From Desulfobulbaceae bacterium (GTDB taxonomy: Bacteria; Desulfobacterota; Desulfobulbia; Desulfobulbales; DAOVSZ01), in contig DAOVSZ010000130.1 in NCBI GenBank assembly GCA_030627725.1, positions 1 to 7,543 on the forward strand: 7,543 nt of DNA, in the 5' to 3' direction. Position numbers and translations under genes: made by a program. Below the pieces are notes generated by a model. The model had not been told where the DNA came from. It was given only the letters and a program-made list of their open reading frames with translations, and searched no databases. Shown here one piece after another: positions 1 to 6,433 of this stretch; the first letter of the stretch is position 1; each line of letters begins with the position of its first letter.

Positions 1-179
1 GACGACCTGCTAACATGGAGTTTATGCCTGACATACGTTCCTTTCCTCTTGCTCAATACATTGACAGTCTCAGCAAGTCTCCCAGCACAAAATATTCTGC
101 ATTTTTTTGGCGAGAAAGTACGTACTACTTATCGACAGAAACAAACACCAACTTTAATTTTTTTTTCACGGATTCAAGA

Positions 180-1493
180 TTACTCTGCCACCCTGTCCTC
201 AATCTCAACAAAAGGCCGGCAGGGCGGGCCGATATAGATCTGGCGCGGACGGCCTATACGCCAGTTTGGATCGTCCCACATCTCCTTCCAGTGAGCGATC
301 CATCCGGGAAGCCTGCCAAGGGCGAACATGACGGTGAACATATTGTTGGGGATGCCGATCGCCCGGTAGATAATACCGCTGTAGAAATCAACATTCGGAT
401 AGAGGTTCCGTTTGAGAAAATACTCATCATTCAAGGCAACCTCTTCCAGCGACTTGGCGATATCAAGGAGGGGGTCTTGTACATTCAGGGCCTCAAGCAC
501 TTCGTTACACGCCTTCTTGATGATCCGCATCCTGGGATCAAAGGTCTTATAGACCCGGTGCCCGAAACCGGCGAGCCGGAATGAATCATTCGGGTCCTTT
601 GCCCGATCGACATATTTCATAAAATCGCCGTTGTCATAATGATAGATATTTTCGAGCATGTCCATGACCGCCTGATTGGCGCCGCCGTGCAACGGTCCCC
701 AGAGGGCGCTGATGCCGGCTGAGATGGATGCATAGAGATTGACCCGCGCGCTTCCGACCAGCCGCACGGTCGAAGTGGAACAATTCTGCTCATGATCGCC
801 ATGCAGAATGAGGAGTTTATTCAAAGCCGCAACCACTTCAGGCTGTATCTCATACGGTTTGACAGGGGAATCAAACATCATGTTCAAAAAATTCGCACAA
901 TAGGAGAGATCATGCCTTGGGTACACCAACGGCTGCCCCTTGGATTTCTTATAAGAGAAAGCGGCGATCGTCCTCACCTTTGAGAGCAGACGGGCAGCCA
1001 TCTTATCGATATTTTCAAAGGGATTTTCAGTCATCTCAGGATAAAAACTACACAGCGAGCTGACCATGGAAGAAAGAATGGCCATAGGCGGTGAATTTAC
1101 CGGAAAGCTGTCAAAGAAATGGATCATATCCTCATGAATCAGGGCATTATCGCTCAACATCCGGCTGAACTCCTGTCGCTGGTCCTCAGTCGGCAGGCTG
1201 CCGTGGACCAGGAGATAGGCGACCTCGACAAAGGAGCATTTCTCTGCCAGGTCTTCGATAGAATAGCCGCGGTAATTCAAGATCCCCTCTTCACCATCGA
1301 GAAAGGTGATCTCACTCGCGCAGGATCCGGTGTTCATATAGCCGCTGTCGAGCGTAATATATCCGGAATCCTTTCTAAGCGACCGGATATCGATTGCTTT
1401 TTCACCTTCTACACCCTCTATGATCGGCAGCTCATATTTTTTTCCTTCGAGAATAAGCTCAGCCTTCTCGTCCTTTATAAATTTTTCCAGCAT
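180..1493 (-). CDS. gltA: Citrate synthase (Si-type, hexameric bacterial class)
   Basis: Cytoplasmic enzyme condensing oxaloacetate with acetyl-CoA to citrate, the entry step of the TCA cycle. The 437-residue product is close to the 427 residues of E. coli GltA and is collinear with it. Visible motifs are the N-terminal beta domain of the Gram-negative class (SGYMNTGSCASEITFLDG near 50-67, then GILNYRGYSIEDLA), HGDHEQNCSTSTVR at 231-244, GPLHGGANQA around His269, GHRVYK around His312 and NVDFYSG around Asp369. His269, His312 and Asp369 correspond to the family catalytic triad (H264, H305, D362 in E. coli). A conserved RPRQIYIGP segment lies near the C-terminus. The frame is open 20 codons further upstream, but the ATG at 1493 is preferred because AAAGGTGA lies just before it and the family normally begins at about this point. 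The gene is divergent from thiE and monocistronic as far as visible. I found no convincing terminator downstream. Confidence 0.97.
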   Translation of the reverse strand: MLEKFIKDEKAELILEGKKYELPIIEGVEGEKAIDIRSLRKDSGYITLDSGYMNTGSCASEITFLDGEEGILNYRGYSIEDLAEKCSFVEVAYLLVHGSLPTEDQRQEFSRMLSDNALIHEDMIHFFDSFPVNSPPMAILSSMVSSLCSFYPEMTENPFENIDKMAARLLSKVRTIAAFSYKKSKGQPLVYPRHDLSYCANFLNMMFDSPVKPYEIQPEVVAALNKLLILHGDHEQNCSTSTVRLVGSARVNLYASISAGISALWGPLHGGANQAVMDMLENIYHYDNGDFMKYVDRAKDPNDSFRLAGFGHRVYKTFDPRMRIIKKACNEVLEALNVQDPLLDIAKSLEEVALNDEYFLKRNLYPNVDFYSGIIYRAIGIPNNMFTVMFALGRLPGWIAHWKEMWDDPNWRIGRPRQIYIGPPCRPFVEIEDRVAE

Positions 1494-1509
1494 AATTTCA
1501 CCTTTGTCG

Positions 1510-1530
1510 GTCTCGTAAAAAACACGAGAC
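1510..1530 (-). promoter_or_regulatory. Hairpin in gltA leader, just upstream of the ribosome binding site
   Basis: In the gltA transcript, GTCTCGT (1530-1524) and ACGAGAC (1516-1510) form a perfect 7-bp stem around a U-rich 7-base loop. The stem ends only about five bases before the AAAGGTGA Shine-Dalgarno (1505-1498), so it could affect ribosome access or transcript stability. There is no T-tract after it, so it is not an intrinsic terminator. The structure is visible in the sequence; any function is inferred. Confidence 0.4.
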
Positions 1531-1620
1531 GGACACGTTAACCGGCTGAACAAAAAAAATCAGCGGCCTCACATCCCGGTTGTTTGTCTTATTTTCTTAT
1601 TATAAAATGCACAGCTCAAC

Positions 1621-1648
1621 TTGTTTAATATAGAAAAAATATTATATT
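1621..1648 (+). promoter_or_regulatory. Putative sigma-70 promoter for thiE
   Basis: TTGTTT (1621-1626), a 16-base spacer and TATATT (1643-1648) would start transcription near 1655, about 80 bases before thiE. It overlaps the opposing gltA promoter candidate. The surrounding AT-rich stretch makes chance matches easier, which lowers confidence. Confidence 0.4.
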
Positions 1649-1654
1649 GGTCAA
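1627..1654 (-). promoter_or_regulatory. Putative sigma-70 promoter for gltA
   Basis: Read on the minus strand, TTGACC (1654-1649) is followed after 16 bases by TATATT (1632-1627). This would start transcription near 1620 and leave a leader of about 125 bases. It lies almost exactly over the thiE promoter candidate on the other strand. A further TATAAT closer to gltA (about 1595-1605) has a poorer -35 partner. The promoter is inferred from consensus matching only. Confidence 0.5.
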
Positions 1655-1673
1655 GTACTAAACAATTCCAAAC

Positions 1674-1690
1674 AGCACTGAAACAGTGCT
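1674..1690 (+). promoter_or_regulatory. Short hairpin/dyad in thiE leader
   Basis: AGCACTG-AAA-CAGTGCT is a perfect 7-bp inverted repeat with a 3-base spacer, located about 20 bases after the predicted thiE transcription start. It could be an RNA hairpin or a dimeric repressor operator. It does not match a TPP riboswitch, and no poly-T follows it. Its function is unknown. Confidence 0.35.
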
Positions 1691-1735
1691 ACAACCTCAC
1701 TGCGGCAACGGGAAACAGCAGATAACAGAAATAGC

Positions 1736-2395
1736 ATGACTACTCTTTACCAACAGCGAATCTTACAATTTATAAACGAACCGACAGTATATGCGGTTTC
1801 ATGCGAAAAACTCGCCAATGGCCGGACCGATTATGAATGGCTCGATGCCGTCCTTACCGGAGGCGCAAAAATCGTCCAGCTACGCGACAAAGAGTCGGAC
1901 GACGGGACCGTCTTTCAAAAGGCGCAATACTTCCGCGCCAAAACCCAAGAAGCAGGCGCCCTGTTCATTGTCAACAACCGGCTCGATATCGCCCTTGCCT
2001 CGGATGCAGACGGCGTTCATTTAGGGAACAACGACCTTCCGGCTGAAGAGGCGCGGAGGATTGCGCCGGACCTTATCATCGGTGTTTCCGCTAACACGAA
2101 AGAACAGGCCGCATCGGCAAAGACTCGCGGCGCCTCGTATTTTAATATCGGCCCCCTCTTTGCGACCCAGACCAAAAAAGGCATTTCCTCCTTTCTCGGC
2201 ATTGAGGTAATTGAGACCTTTTCCGAAGTATCAGATCTTCCTTTCACCGTGATGGGGGGGATTAAGCTCGAACATGTCCCGGCACTCACTGCTGCCGGGG
2301 CCAGGAGAATTGCAGTGGTCACGGCATTAACGCAGGCAGAAGACATCTGCCGGGAAACACGACTCTGGATGGAGAGCATCCTGAAAAACATTTAA
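1736..2395 (+). CDS. thiE: Thiamine-phosphate synthase
   Basis: Cytoplasmic TIM-barrel enzyme that joins hydroxymethylpyrimidine diphosphate with the thiazole phosphate to give thiamine monophosphate, late in vitamin B1 synthesis. The 219-residue product matches the usual ThiE length. Motifs appear in family order: KIVQLRDK at 45-52, FIVNNRLDIALASDADGVHLG at about 77-97 (substrate-binding segment), IGVSANT at 115-121, YFNIGPLFATQTKKG at 135-149 (the G-P-[IL]-x-x-T-x-T-K-K-type phosphate/pyrophosphate motif), MGGI at 173-176 and ARRIAVVTAL at 189-198. The N-terminal 15 or so residues are an unconserved extension. The ATG at 1736 has no strong Shine-Dalgarno; the bases before it (AACAGAAATAGC) are weak. 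The next gene starts 43 bases downstream on the same strand, so co-transcription is likely. No other thiamine gene is in the window and no TPP riboswitch precedes it. Confidence 0.95.
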   Translation: MTTLYQQRILQFINEPTVYAVSCEKLANGRTDYEWLDAVLTGGAKIVQLRDKESDDGTVFQKAQYFRAKTQEAGALFIVNNRLDIALASDADGVHLGNNDLPAEEARRIAPDLIIGVSANTKEQAASAKTRGASYFNIGPLFATQTKKGISSFLGIEVIETFSEVSDLPFTVMGGIKLEHVPALTAAGARRIAVVTALTQAEDICRETRLWMESILKNI

Positions 2396-2434
2396 CGTAA
2401 CATTGCGTAGGCATTTAACGTAACATTGCGTAGG
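2389..2434 (+). repeat. Perfect 23-bp tandem duplication
   Basis: Copies at 2389-2411 and 2412-2434 are identical and directly adjacent, each beginning CATTTAACGTAA and ending TGCGTAGG. The first copy contains the thiE stop codon (TAA at 2393-2395). The second supplies the AGGA-like sequence just before the next gene. The perfect identity suggests a recent slippage or duplication event. Confidence 0.95.
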
Positions 2435-2438
2435 AATT

Positions 2439-3125
2439 ATGATATTAATGGAATTTAAAACAACGCAGGAAAGAGTAGATGAGATAAAACTCCTCATGCA
2501 ATACGCGGCGCCGGAAGAACATCGTAAAGTCGGCATCGAACTGATCGAGAAACATGGGGCCGACCGGGTCGCTCTCAACCTTTTTCACGCCTTCTACAGT
2601 TACCTGCCGGATGCCCGGGACGACGTCATAAAGATACTTCGGGAACTGGAGCGGCAGAAAGGCGTCTTTCTGATAAGCGCCACGACACTTTATGAGGACT
2701 ACCTCTTTATCGTGACCCAGGAAAAGGCGGAATTTATAGGCGCCCTCTCGAAAGGGATCTGGGACGAAGAGGTCCTCAACTTTTTCGGATTCGCCAATCG
2801 TGAGTCTTTTTTAAAAAAATTTCGGGATATCTCAAATGTCGCGGTTTACACTCCTGTTGCCATTGACCGGTCTCTCTGTCCCGCCTGCTCCGTGGCAGAC
2901 GGAGAGCACCATGTTTTCGGCTGCCCTGTAGAGATCTGCCCCTGGTGCGAAGGCCAGTTCACGTCATGCAACTGCCGCTTTACACAGCTGAACAAGAACA
3001 GACTTGATCGGGAATCCCATCTCAAGGACTTACAGGCCAAGGCCGAAGAAAAAGGCCGCATCCCATTTGATGCTGAGAAGCATATGCCTGCTTTTCCCTC
3101 TGATGGGTCAACGGCTCTCGACTGA
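2439..3125 (+). CDS. Unknown protein with Cys-rich, probably zinc-binding C-terminal domain
   Basis: I do not recognise this 228-residue protein by name. Residues 1-140 look like a soluble, helical, charged region (for example DDVIKILRELERQKG at 61-75). There is no signal peptide or membrane segment. Residues 147-179 form a dense Cys/His cluster: CPAC at 147-150, HH at 157-158, GCPVEICPWC at 161-170, then CNC at 177-179. The pattern CPxC...HxxGCxxExCPxCxGQxxxCxC resembles a small metal-binding module found in many uncharacterised bacterial proteins. It suggests zinc binding, though which ligands are used cannot be told from sequence. A charged tail (180-228) follows. Two starts are possible, ATG at 2439 or 2448. 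The nearby AGGA (2432-2435) is rather close to the first (3 bases) and far from the second (12 bases). It follows thiE by 43 bases on the same strand, but a thiamine role is not shown. Confidence 0.8.
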   Translation: MILMEFKTTQERVDEIKLLMQYAAPEEHRKVGIELIEKHGADRVALNLFHAFYSYLPDARDDVIKILRELERQKGVFLISATTLYEDYLFIVTQEKAEFIGALSKGIWDEEVLNFFGFANRESFLKKFRDISNVAVYTPVAIDRSLCPACSVADGEHHVFGCPVEICPWCEGQFTSCNCRFTQLNKNRLDRESHLKDLQAKAEEKGRIPFDAEKHMPAFPSDGSTALD

Positions 3126-3131
3126 AGTCGA
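3118..3131. repeat. Small dyad over the stop codon of the unknown gene
   Basis: TCGAC (3118-3122) and GTCGA (3127-3131) can pair around a TGAA loop (3123-3126), so the TGA stop codon sits in the loop of a 5-bp hairpin. It lies 15 bases before the larger hairpin at 3147. It may be chance or part of the 3' end structure of the transcript. Confidence 0.3.
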
Positions 3132-3146
3132 TAGCTTAAGGCAGAG

Positions 3147-3181
3147 GCGCAGAAGGCACAGAGCCTCTGTGCCTTCTGCGC
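3147..3181. terminator. 17-bp perfect inverted repeat between convergent genes, possible bidirectional terminator
   Basis: GCGCAGAAGGCACAGAG (3147-3163) and its exact complement (3165-3181) flank a single base. As RNA this would be a very stable stem with a small loop opened from its top. It sits in the 69-base gap between the convergent unknown gene and hflC, the expected place for a shared terminator or 3' protective hairpin. There is no good T-tract on either strand, so classical intrinsic termination is uncertain. The GGCACAGAG wording resembles dispersed intergenic repeats seen in many bacteria, so it may be a repeat element. Confidence 0.5.
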
Positions 3182-3194
3182 AGCTGGTAGTGCT

Positions 3195-4130
3195 TTATTT
3201 CACCGAATTCAAAAATTTAAAAAACTCTGAATCAGAGGATATGATCAATTTCGAGTTTTCCCCAAGTGTCTTCTTGTAGCTTTCCAGCGACTTGGTAAAG
3301 GCGTAAAATTCCGGGTCTTTGTTATAAGCATTCGCATAAATGCCGGCCGCTTCCGCATCAGCCCGCCCCTTTATCTCTTCCGCCTCTTTCTTGGCCTTCG
3401 AGGTAATAACCTTTAACTCCCGGTCGACCCGGCCCAGGATCTCGGCCTTCTGCCCTTCGCCCAGGGCGCGTTTTCCCGCCGCTATTCTGTTTCGCTCCGA
3501 GATCATCCGATCATAGACCTTGAGGCGCACAGACTCAATATAATTGACCCGTTTGAACATGACGTCAACAAGTTCAATCCCGTACTTCGGAGTCACCTTG
3601 GAGGCCTCTTCATGGATCATGGCCACGATCTTGTCCCTGCCGAACCGGATCGGCTCAAAACCCTCTGCTCCAACGCCTTCCCTTGCCGTGCTCTCTTCCG
3701 GGTCCCAGTCGGAACTCCTGATAATCTCGGCCAGGTTGTTCTTATTGACCAGGTCACGGACAGTGCCGTCAATAACATCATCCAGAATCGTCATGGCCCT
3801 GTTCACATCGTTGACTGACTGCAGGAACTGCAGTGCGTCCGAGATCCGCCAGCGGGCGGTTGCATCGATAAAGATAAAGGTCTTGTCGTTGGTCGGAATC
3901 TGATTGGGGTCACCGTCCCAGATCAGGATCCTCTTCTCAAAATATCGTACATTCTGGACAAACGGAGTCTTGAAATGAATCCCTGCTTCAACTATCGGGT
4001 CACCGACAGGAGCGCCGAACTGGGTTATCACTGCCTGCCTTCCCTCGGGAAGGACAAAAAAGCCGTTCATGGCAACAAAGATGCCTGCCAGGACAAGACC
4101 AATCAGAAAAAAACGGACAAATTTATTCAC
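3195..4130 (-). CDS. hflC: HflC, SPFH-domain membrane protein (FtsH modulator subunit)
   Basis: Partner of HflK. In E. coli the two form a large inner-membrane assembly that encloses and modulates the FtsH protease. The 311-residue product is a little shorter than the E. coli protein (334). One N-terminal membrane segment (about 5-26, FVRFFLIGLVLAGIFVAMNG) is followed by the SPFH/band-7 start (VLPEGRQAVITQFGAPVGD, 26-44). Other family segments are GIHFKTPFVQNV (50-61), YGIELVDVMFKRVNY (183-197) and the charged helical region SERNRIAAGKRALGEGQKAEI (211-231). The alanine- and charge-rich coiled coil ends near 265. FYAFTKSLESYKKTL (275-289) and SEFFKFL near the end are typical. The start is GTG at 4130, chosen because GAGGAG (4143-4138) lies 7 bases before it. 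It follows hflK by 20 bases, so translation from a common transcript is near certain. Confidence 0.95.
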   Translation of the reverse strand: MNKFVRFFLIGLVLAGIFVAMNGFFVLPEGRQAVITQFGAPVGDPIVEAGIHFKTPFVQNVRYFEKRILIWDGDPNQIPTNDKTFIFIDATARWRISDALQFLQSVNDVNRAMTILDDVIDGTVRDLVNKNNLAEIIRSSDWDPEESTAREGVGAEGFEPIRFGRDKIVAMIHEEASKVTPKYGIELVDVMFKRVNYIESVRLKVYDRMISERNRIAAGKRALGEGQKAEILGRVDRELKVITSKAKKEAEEIKGRADAEAAGIYANAYNKDPEFYAFTKSLESYKKTLGENSKLIISSDSEFFKFLNSVK

Positions 4131-4150
4131 GGATTCTCTCCTCGTTTTAC

Positions 4151-5287
4151 TTATTTTCTTCCAGCTACGTTGCTGCCGGTAAGGTTCAGAAGCGGCAGAA
4201 TTCCGCGCTGGTCTTTGTCGATCACGTACATCTGAGATACAGACGGCAAGACATCCTGCATGGTTTCCAGATACAACCGCTTGCGGGTGACGTCCTTTGC
4301 CCTGGAATACTCCTCCAGGAGCGCAAGAAAGCGGGAGGTCTCGCCCTTGGCCAGGTTGACGCGTTCAACCGCATACCCTTCCGATTCCTCATAAATCTTC
4401 TTGGCTTCGCCCCGGGCCCTGGGAATGATCCTGTTATAGGTCGACTCCGCCTCGTTCACCAGCCGCTTCATGTCCTGGTCCGCCTCGTTTACCTCGTTAA
4501 AGGCGGGCTTGACCGCATCCGGAGGGTTCACGTCCTGAAGTTTCACGGTCACGATCTCAACGCCGCTCTCATAATCATCAAGCGCCGCCTGAAGCTCTCT
4601 CTCAGTCGATGCCTCTATAACGTCCCTGTTACTGAGCGCGTAGTCAAAGTCGCGGTTTCCAACAACACGCCTCATCGCAGCCTCGGACACATCCCGCACC
4701 GCCTGCGGCACGCTATGCACCATAAAAATAAACCTGGCAGGATCATTTACCTTGTATTGGACGATCCACTCAACGTCAATCACATTCTTGTCCCCGGTCA
4801 GCATCAGAGACTCCATGTCATAGCCGCGTTTGTCATAAATTGTCTTCTGGCCCGGCACCTTTGTGCGGTAACCGAATTCCTCCTTGCGGACCGTCTCAAT
4901 ATCAACCTTGACCACCTGGTCGATCATCGGGACCATGAAATTAAGTCCGGGAGATGCGGTTTTATTATACTTCCCGAGCCGGAGCACCACGCCACGTTCA
5001 CCCGGTTGAATCGTATAAAAAGAGGAATAAACAATATTCACGACAAAAAGCACCCCGATAATAAGGGCAATCTTCCCCAGCCCTCCCCACATGCCGGGAG
5101 GCATGCCGGTGGAACCGCTGCCGGAACCGCCGCCGCCATTCTTATCGCCACCCTGTCCGCTGCCCTGTCCGCCGCCGATGCCGTCGAACATCTCCTTGAT
5201 CTTTTTCAAGAAAGCGACTATCAAATCTTCCGGACCTGCCGGGCGCTTATTTTTCCCCCATTGGGGCTGTTCATCTTGCCAGGCCAT
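4151..5287 (-). CDS. hflK: HflK, SPFH-domain membrane protein (FtsH modulator subunit)
   Basis: First subunit of the HflK-HflC complex. The 378-residue product begins MAWQDEQPQWG, like the typical HflK N-terminus. This is followed by GPEDLIVAFLKKIKEMF (19-35), a Gly/Ser-rich linker (38-61), one membrane segment (about 71-90, GKIALIIGVLFVVNIVYSSF) and the SPFH domain beginning YTIQPGERGVVLRLGKY (91-107). Further family signatures are PGLNFMVPMIDQV (113-125), LTGDKNVIDVEWIVQYKV (163-180), VKLQDVNPPDAVKPAFNEV (248-266) and the coiled-coil stretch RARGEAKKIYEESEGYAVERV (290-310). The ATG at 5287 is preferred over one two codons upstream (5293). AAGGAG (5300-5295) stands 7 bases before the former but only one base before the latter, and family proteins start MAW. 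The long Gly-rich linker is normal for HflK. The gene lies 127 bases downstream of the rhomboid gene on the same strand. Confidence 0.96.
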   Translation of the reverse strand: MAWQDEQPQWGKNKRPAGPEDLIVAFLKKIKEMFDGIGGGQGSGQGGDKNGGGGSGSGSTGMPPGMWGGLGKIALIIGVLFVVNIVYSSFYTIQPGERGVVLRLGKYNKTASPGLNFMVPMIDQVVKVDIETVRKEEFGYRTKVPGQKTIYDKRGYDMESLMLTGDKNVIDVEWIVQYKVNDPARFIFMVHSVPQAVRDVSEAAMRRVVGNRDFDYALSNRDVIEASTERELQAALDDYESGVEIVTVKLQDVNPPDAVKPAFNEVNEADQDMKRLVNEAESTYNRIIPRARGEAKKIYEESEGYAVERVNLAKGETSRFLALLEEYSRAKDVTRKRLYLETMQDVLPSVSQMYVIDKDQRGILPLLNLTGSNVAGRK

Positions 5288-5294
5288 TGTCATG

Positions 5295-5300
5295 CTCCTT
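5295..5300 (-). promoter_or_regulatory. Ribosome binding site that fixes the hflK start
   Basis: AAGGAG on the minus strand with a 7-base gap to the ATG at 5287. The upstream ATG at 5293 is only one base away and cannot be served by it. Confidence 0.75.
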
Positions 5301-5354
5301 AATATTTTAATTTTTATGAGATGTTACAGTTTAGATATGCGTTCAATTTGAGAC

Positions 5355-5383
5355 ACTACACCAGATTTACACTTCATCTTCAA
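5355..5383 (-). promoter_or_regulatory. Weak candidate promoter for hflK-hflC
   Basis: On the minus strand TTGAAG (5383-5378), a 17-base gap and TGTAGT (5360-5355) lie in the 127-base spacer between the rhomboid gene and hflK. Each hexamer matches consensus at four of six positions. The spacing is ideal but the match is modest, and hflKC could equally be read through from the rhomboid gene. Confidence 0.25.
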
Positions 5384-5414
5384 GTCTTTTCGACAAATTA
5401 TCACTGCAGGCAGT

Positions 5415-6287
5415 TCACTCTATCATGGCAACGCGCCAGCAACCATAAACAACAATGAAACAAAAATAAAGAAGATAATACGCCCTCGGGTGTTCCGCCA
5501 GTTTCATCCCATTCATCAACTTCAAAAAAGCAAGGCCGAGGAAAAACCCGGCAACAAGCCCCCAGAGATGCGCTCCAAGATCAGTCCTCTGGCCCTCCGT
5601 GCCCAGAAATCCAAGAAGACCTGCCCCAGCCCCCAAGGGGAGAAGCAGGCCTTTGAGGCTGACCACCTTTGCCGCCTGCAGCCCGCATAAAATCCCGATG
5701 GCGCCAAAAACAGCGGTAGAAAAACCCACTGCATGATGGTCCCCGCTTCGAAGCAGAATATTCAAGGTGTTTCCCAGCGCGCCGGACAAGAGAACCAGTG
5801 TCCAGCCAAAGCCGGCGCCAATAATCTTGCTCAAAAAATGAATGACCATCCCGCCGATTATGACATTTCCCAACAGATGGACGGAATCGGCGTGAAGGGT
5901 CAGCGCCGTGAGCACTCGCCACCATTCCCCATGCTCCAGCACCCTGACTGAGGAGAGCGCCCCCTGCCGGAACCAGTCACTTTTGAATTCCCAGGGGCCT
6001 GTGACGGTATAAAAGATCATCATGACGCCCATCAGCGCAACTGTAGGCGGCTGGCGGTCCTGAAAGGAGAGCGAATCAACCTCTTCTTTCGGTGGAGGCC
6101 AGTTCAGATTTTCCTTTTCATAGGCTGTAATTTCATCACTGGCTCGTTCTTGGTTTTCCGTCGAAACCCTGATGACCCAGCCATCTTCATTCCGTTCAAT
6201 AAGATGCTGAACATTGCTCGCATATAAAACAAGCGACCAGAGACCGATTTTTCTGTAGTCATCAGTAACAGCGGCAACACCATGCAT
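5415..6287 (-). CDS. Rhomboid-family intramembrane serine protease with N-terminal soluble domain
   Basis: Polytopic inner-membrane protease that cuts transmembrane substrates; substrates here are unknown. Residues 1-62 form a soluble domain (LWSLVLYASNVQHLIER...AYEKENLNWPP) seen before the rhomboid core in other bacterial members. The core then follows: a first membrane helix near 80-96; the loop WWRVLTALTLHADSVHLLGN (122-141), with the family WR and the H-x-x-x-N of helix 2 (His137, Asn141); Gly188-Phe-Ser190-Thr in helix 4; and GAHLWGLVAGFFLGL (238-252) with His240 in helix 6. Ser190 and His240 are the catalytic dyad. The usual GxSG is GFST here. Further helices run to the C-terminus. Two starts are plausible: ATG 6287 (GAAGGA 7 bases upstream) or TTG 6302 (AAGGA 6 bases upstream, adding five residues). 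ATG is preferred. hflK lies downstream on the same strand. Confidence 0.92.
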   Translation of the reverse strand: MHGVAAVTDDYRKIGLWSLVLYASNVQHLIERNEDGWVIRVSTENQERASDEITAYEKENLNWPPPKEEVDSLSFQDRQPPTVALMGVMMIFYTVTGPWEFKSDWFRQGALSSVRVLEHGEWWRVLTALTLHADSVHLLGNVIIGGMVIHFLSKIIGAGFGWTLVLLSGALGNTLNILLRSGDHHAVGFSTAVFGAIGILCGLQAAKVVSLKGLLLPLGAGAGLLGFLGTEGQRTDLGAHLWGLVAGFFLGLAFLKLMNGMKLAEHPRAYYLLYFCFIVVYGCWRVAMIE

Positions 6288-6433
6288 CCGGAGGTCCTTC
6301 AATTGATTTCCTTCGAGTCCGCCAATTGAGTATCTTAGAAAATATTTTCGTAAAGGTACTTATCCTTCATTTCCGATTTATCCGGGTTAGGTAGTGAAAT
6401 TCAAAGAGTAAGTCCGGTTCGTTAACAAATCAA

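Noticed and set aside
117..126. AGTACGTACT palindrome downstream of gltA as a terminator
   Set aside because: As RNA the stem is too short and no T-tract follows on the minus strand; most likely chance.
15..584. 189-codon plus-strand open frame at the left end
   Set aside because: It runs antisense through the conserved C-terminal part of gltA, has no recognisable domain and no convincing ribosome binding site.
1494..1553. N-terminal extension of citrate synthase by 20 codons
   Set aside because: The added residues are not family-like, the stretch contains the leader hairpin, and a good Shine-Dalgarno sits before the internal ATG at 1493.
1649..1735. TPP riboswitch upstream of thiE
   Set aside because: None of the conserved THI-box segments (CTGAGA, ACCTGATC-like and the GGGA closing region in order) is present; there is only a simple 7-bp hairpin.
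2389..2434. CRISPR array
   Set aside because: The two repeats are directly adjacent with no spacer, and no cas gene is present.
4715..5302. 195-codon plus-strand open frame opposite hflK
   Set aside because: Shadow of hflK; the Ala/Thr/His-rich product is low complexity because of the antisense Gly-rich linker.
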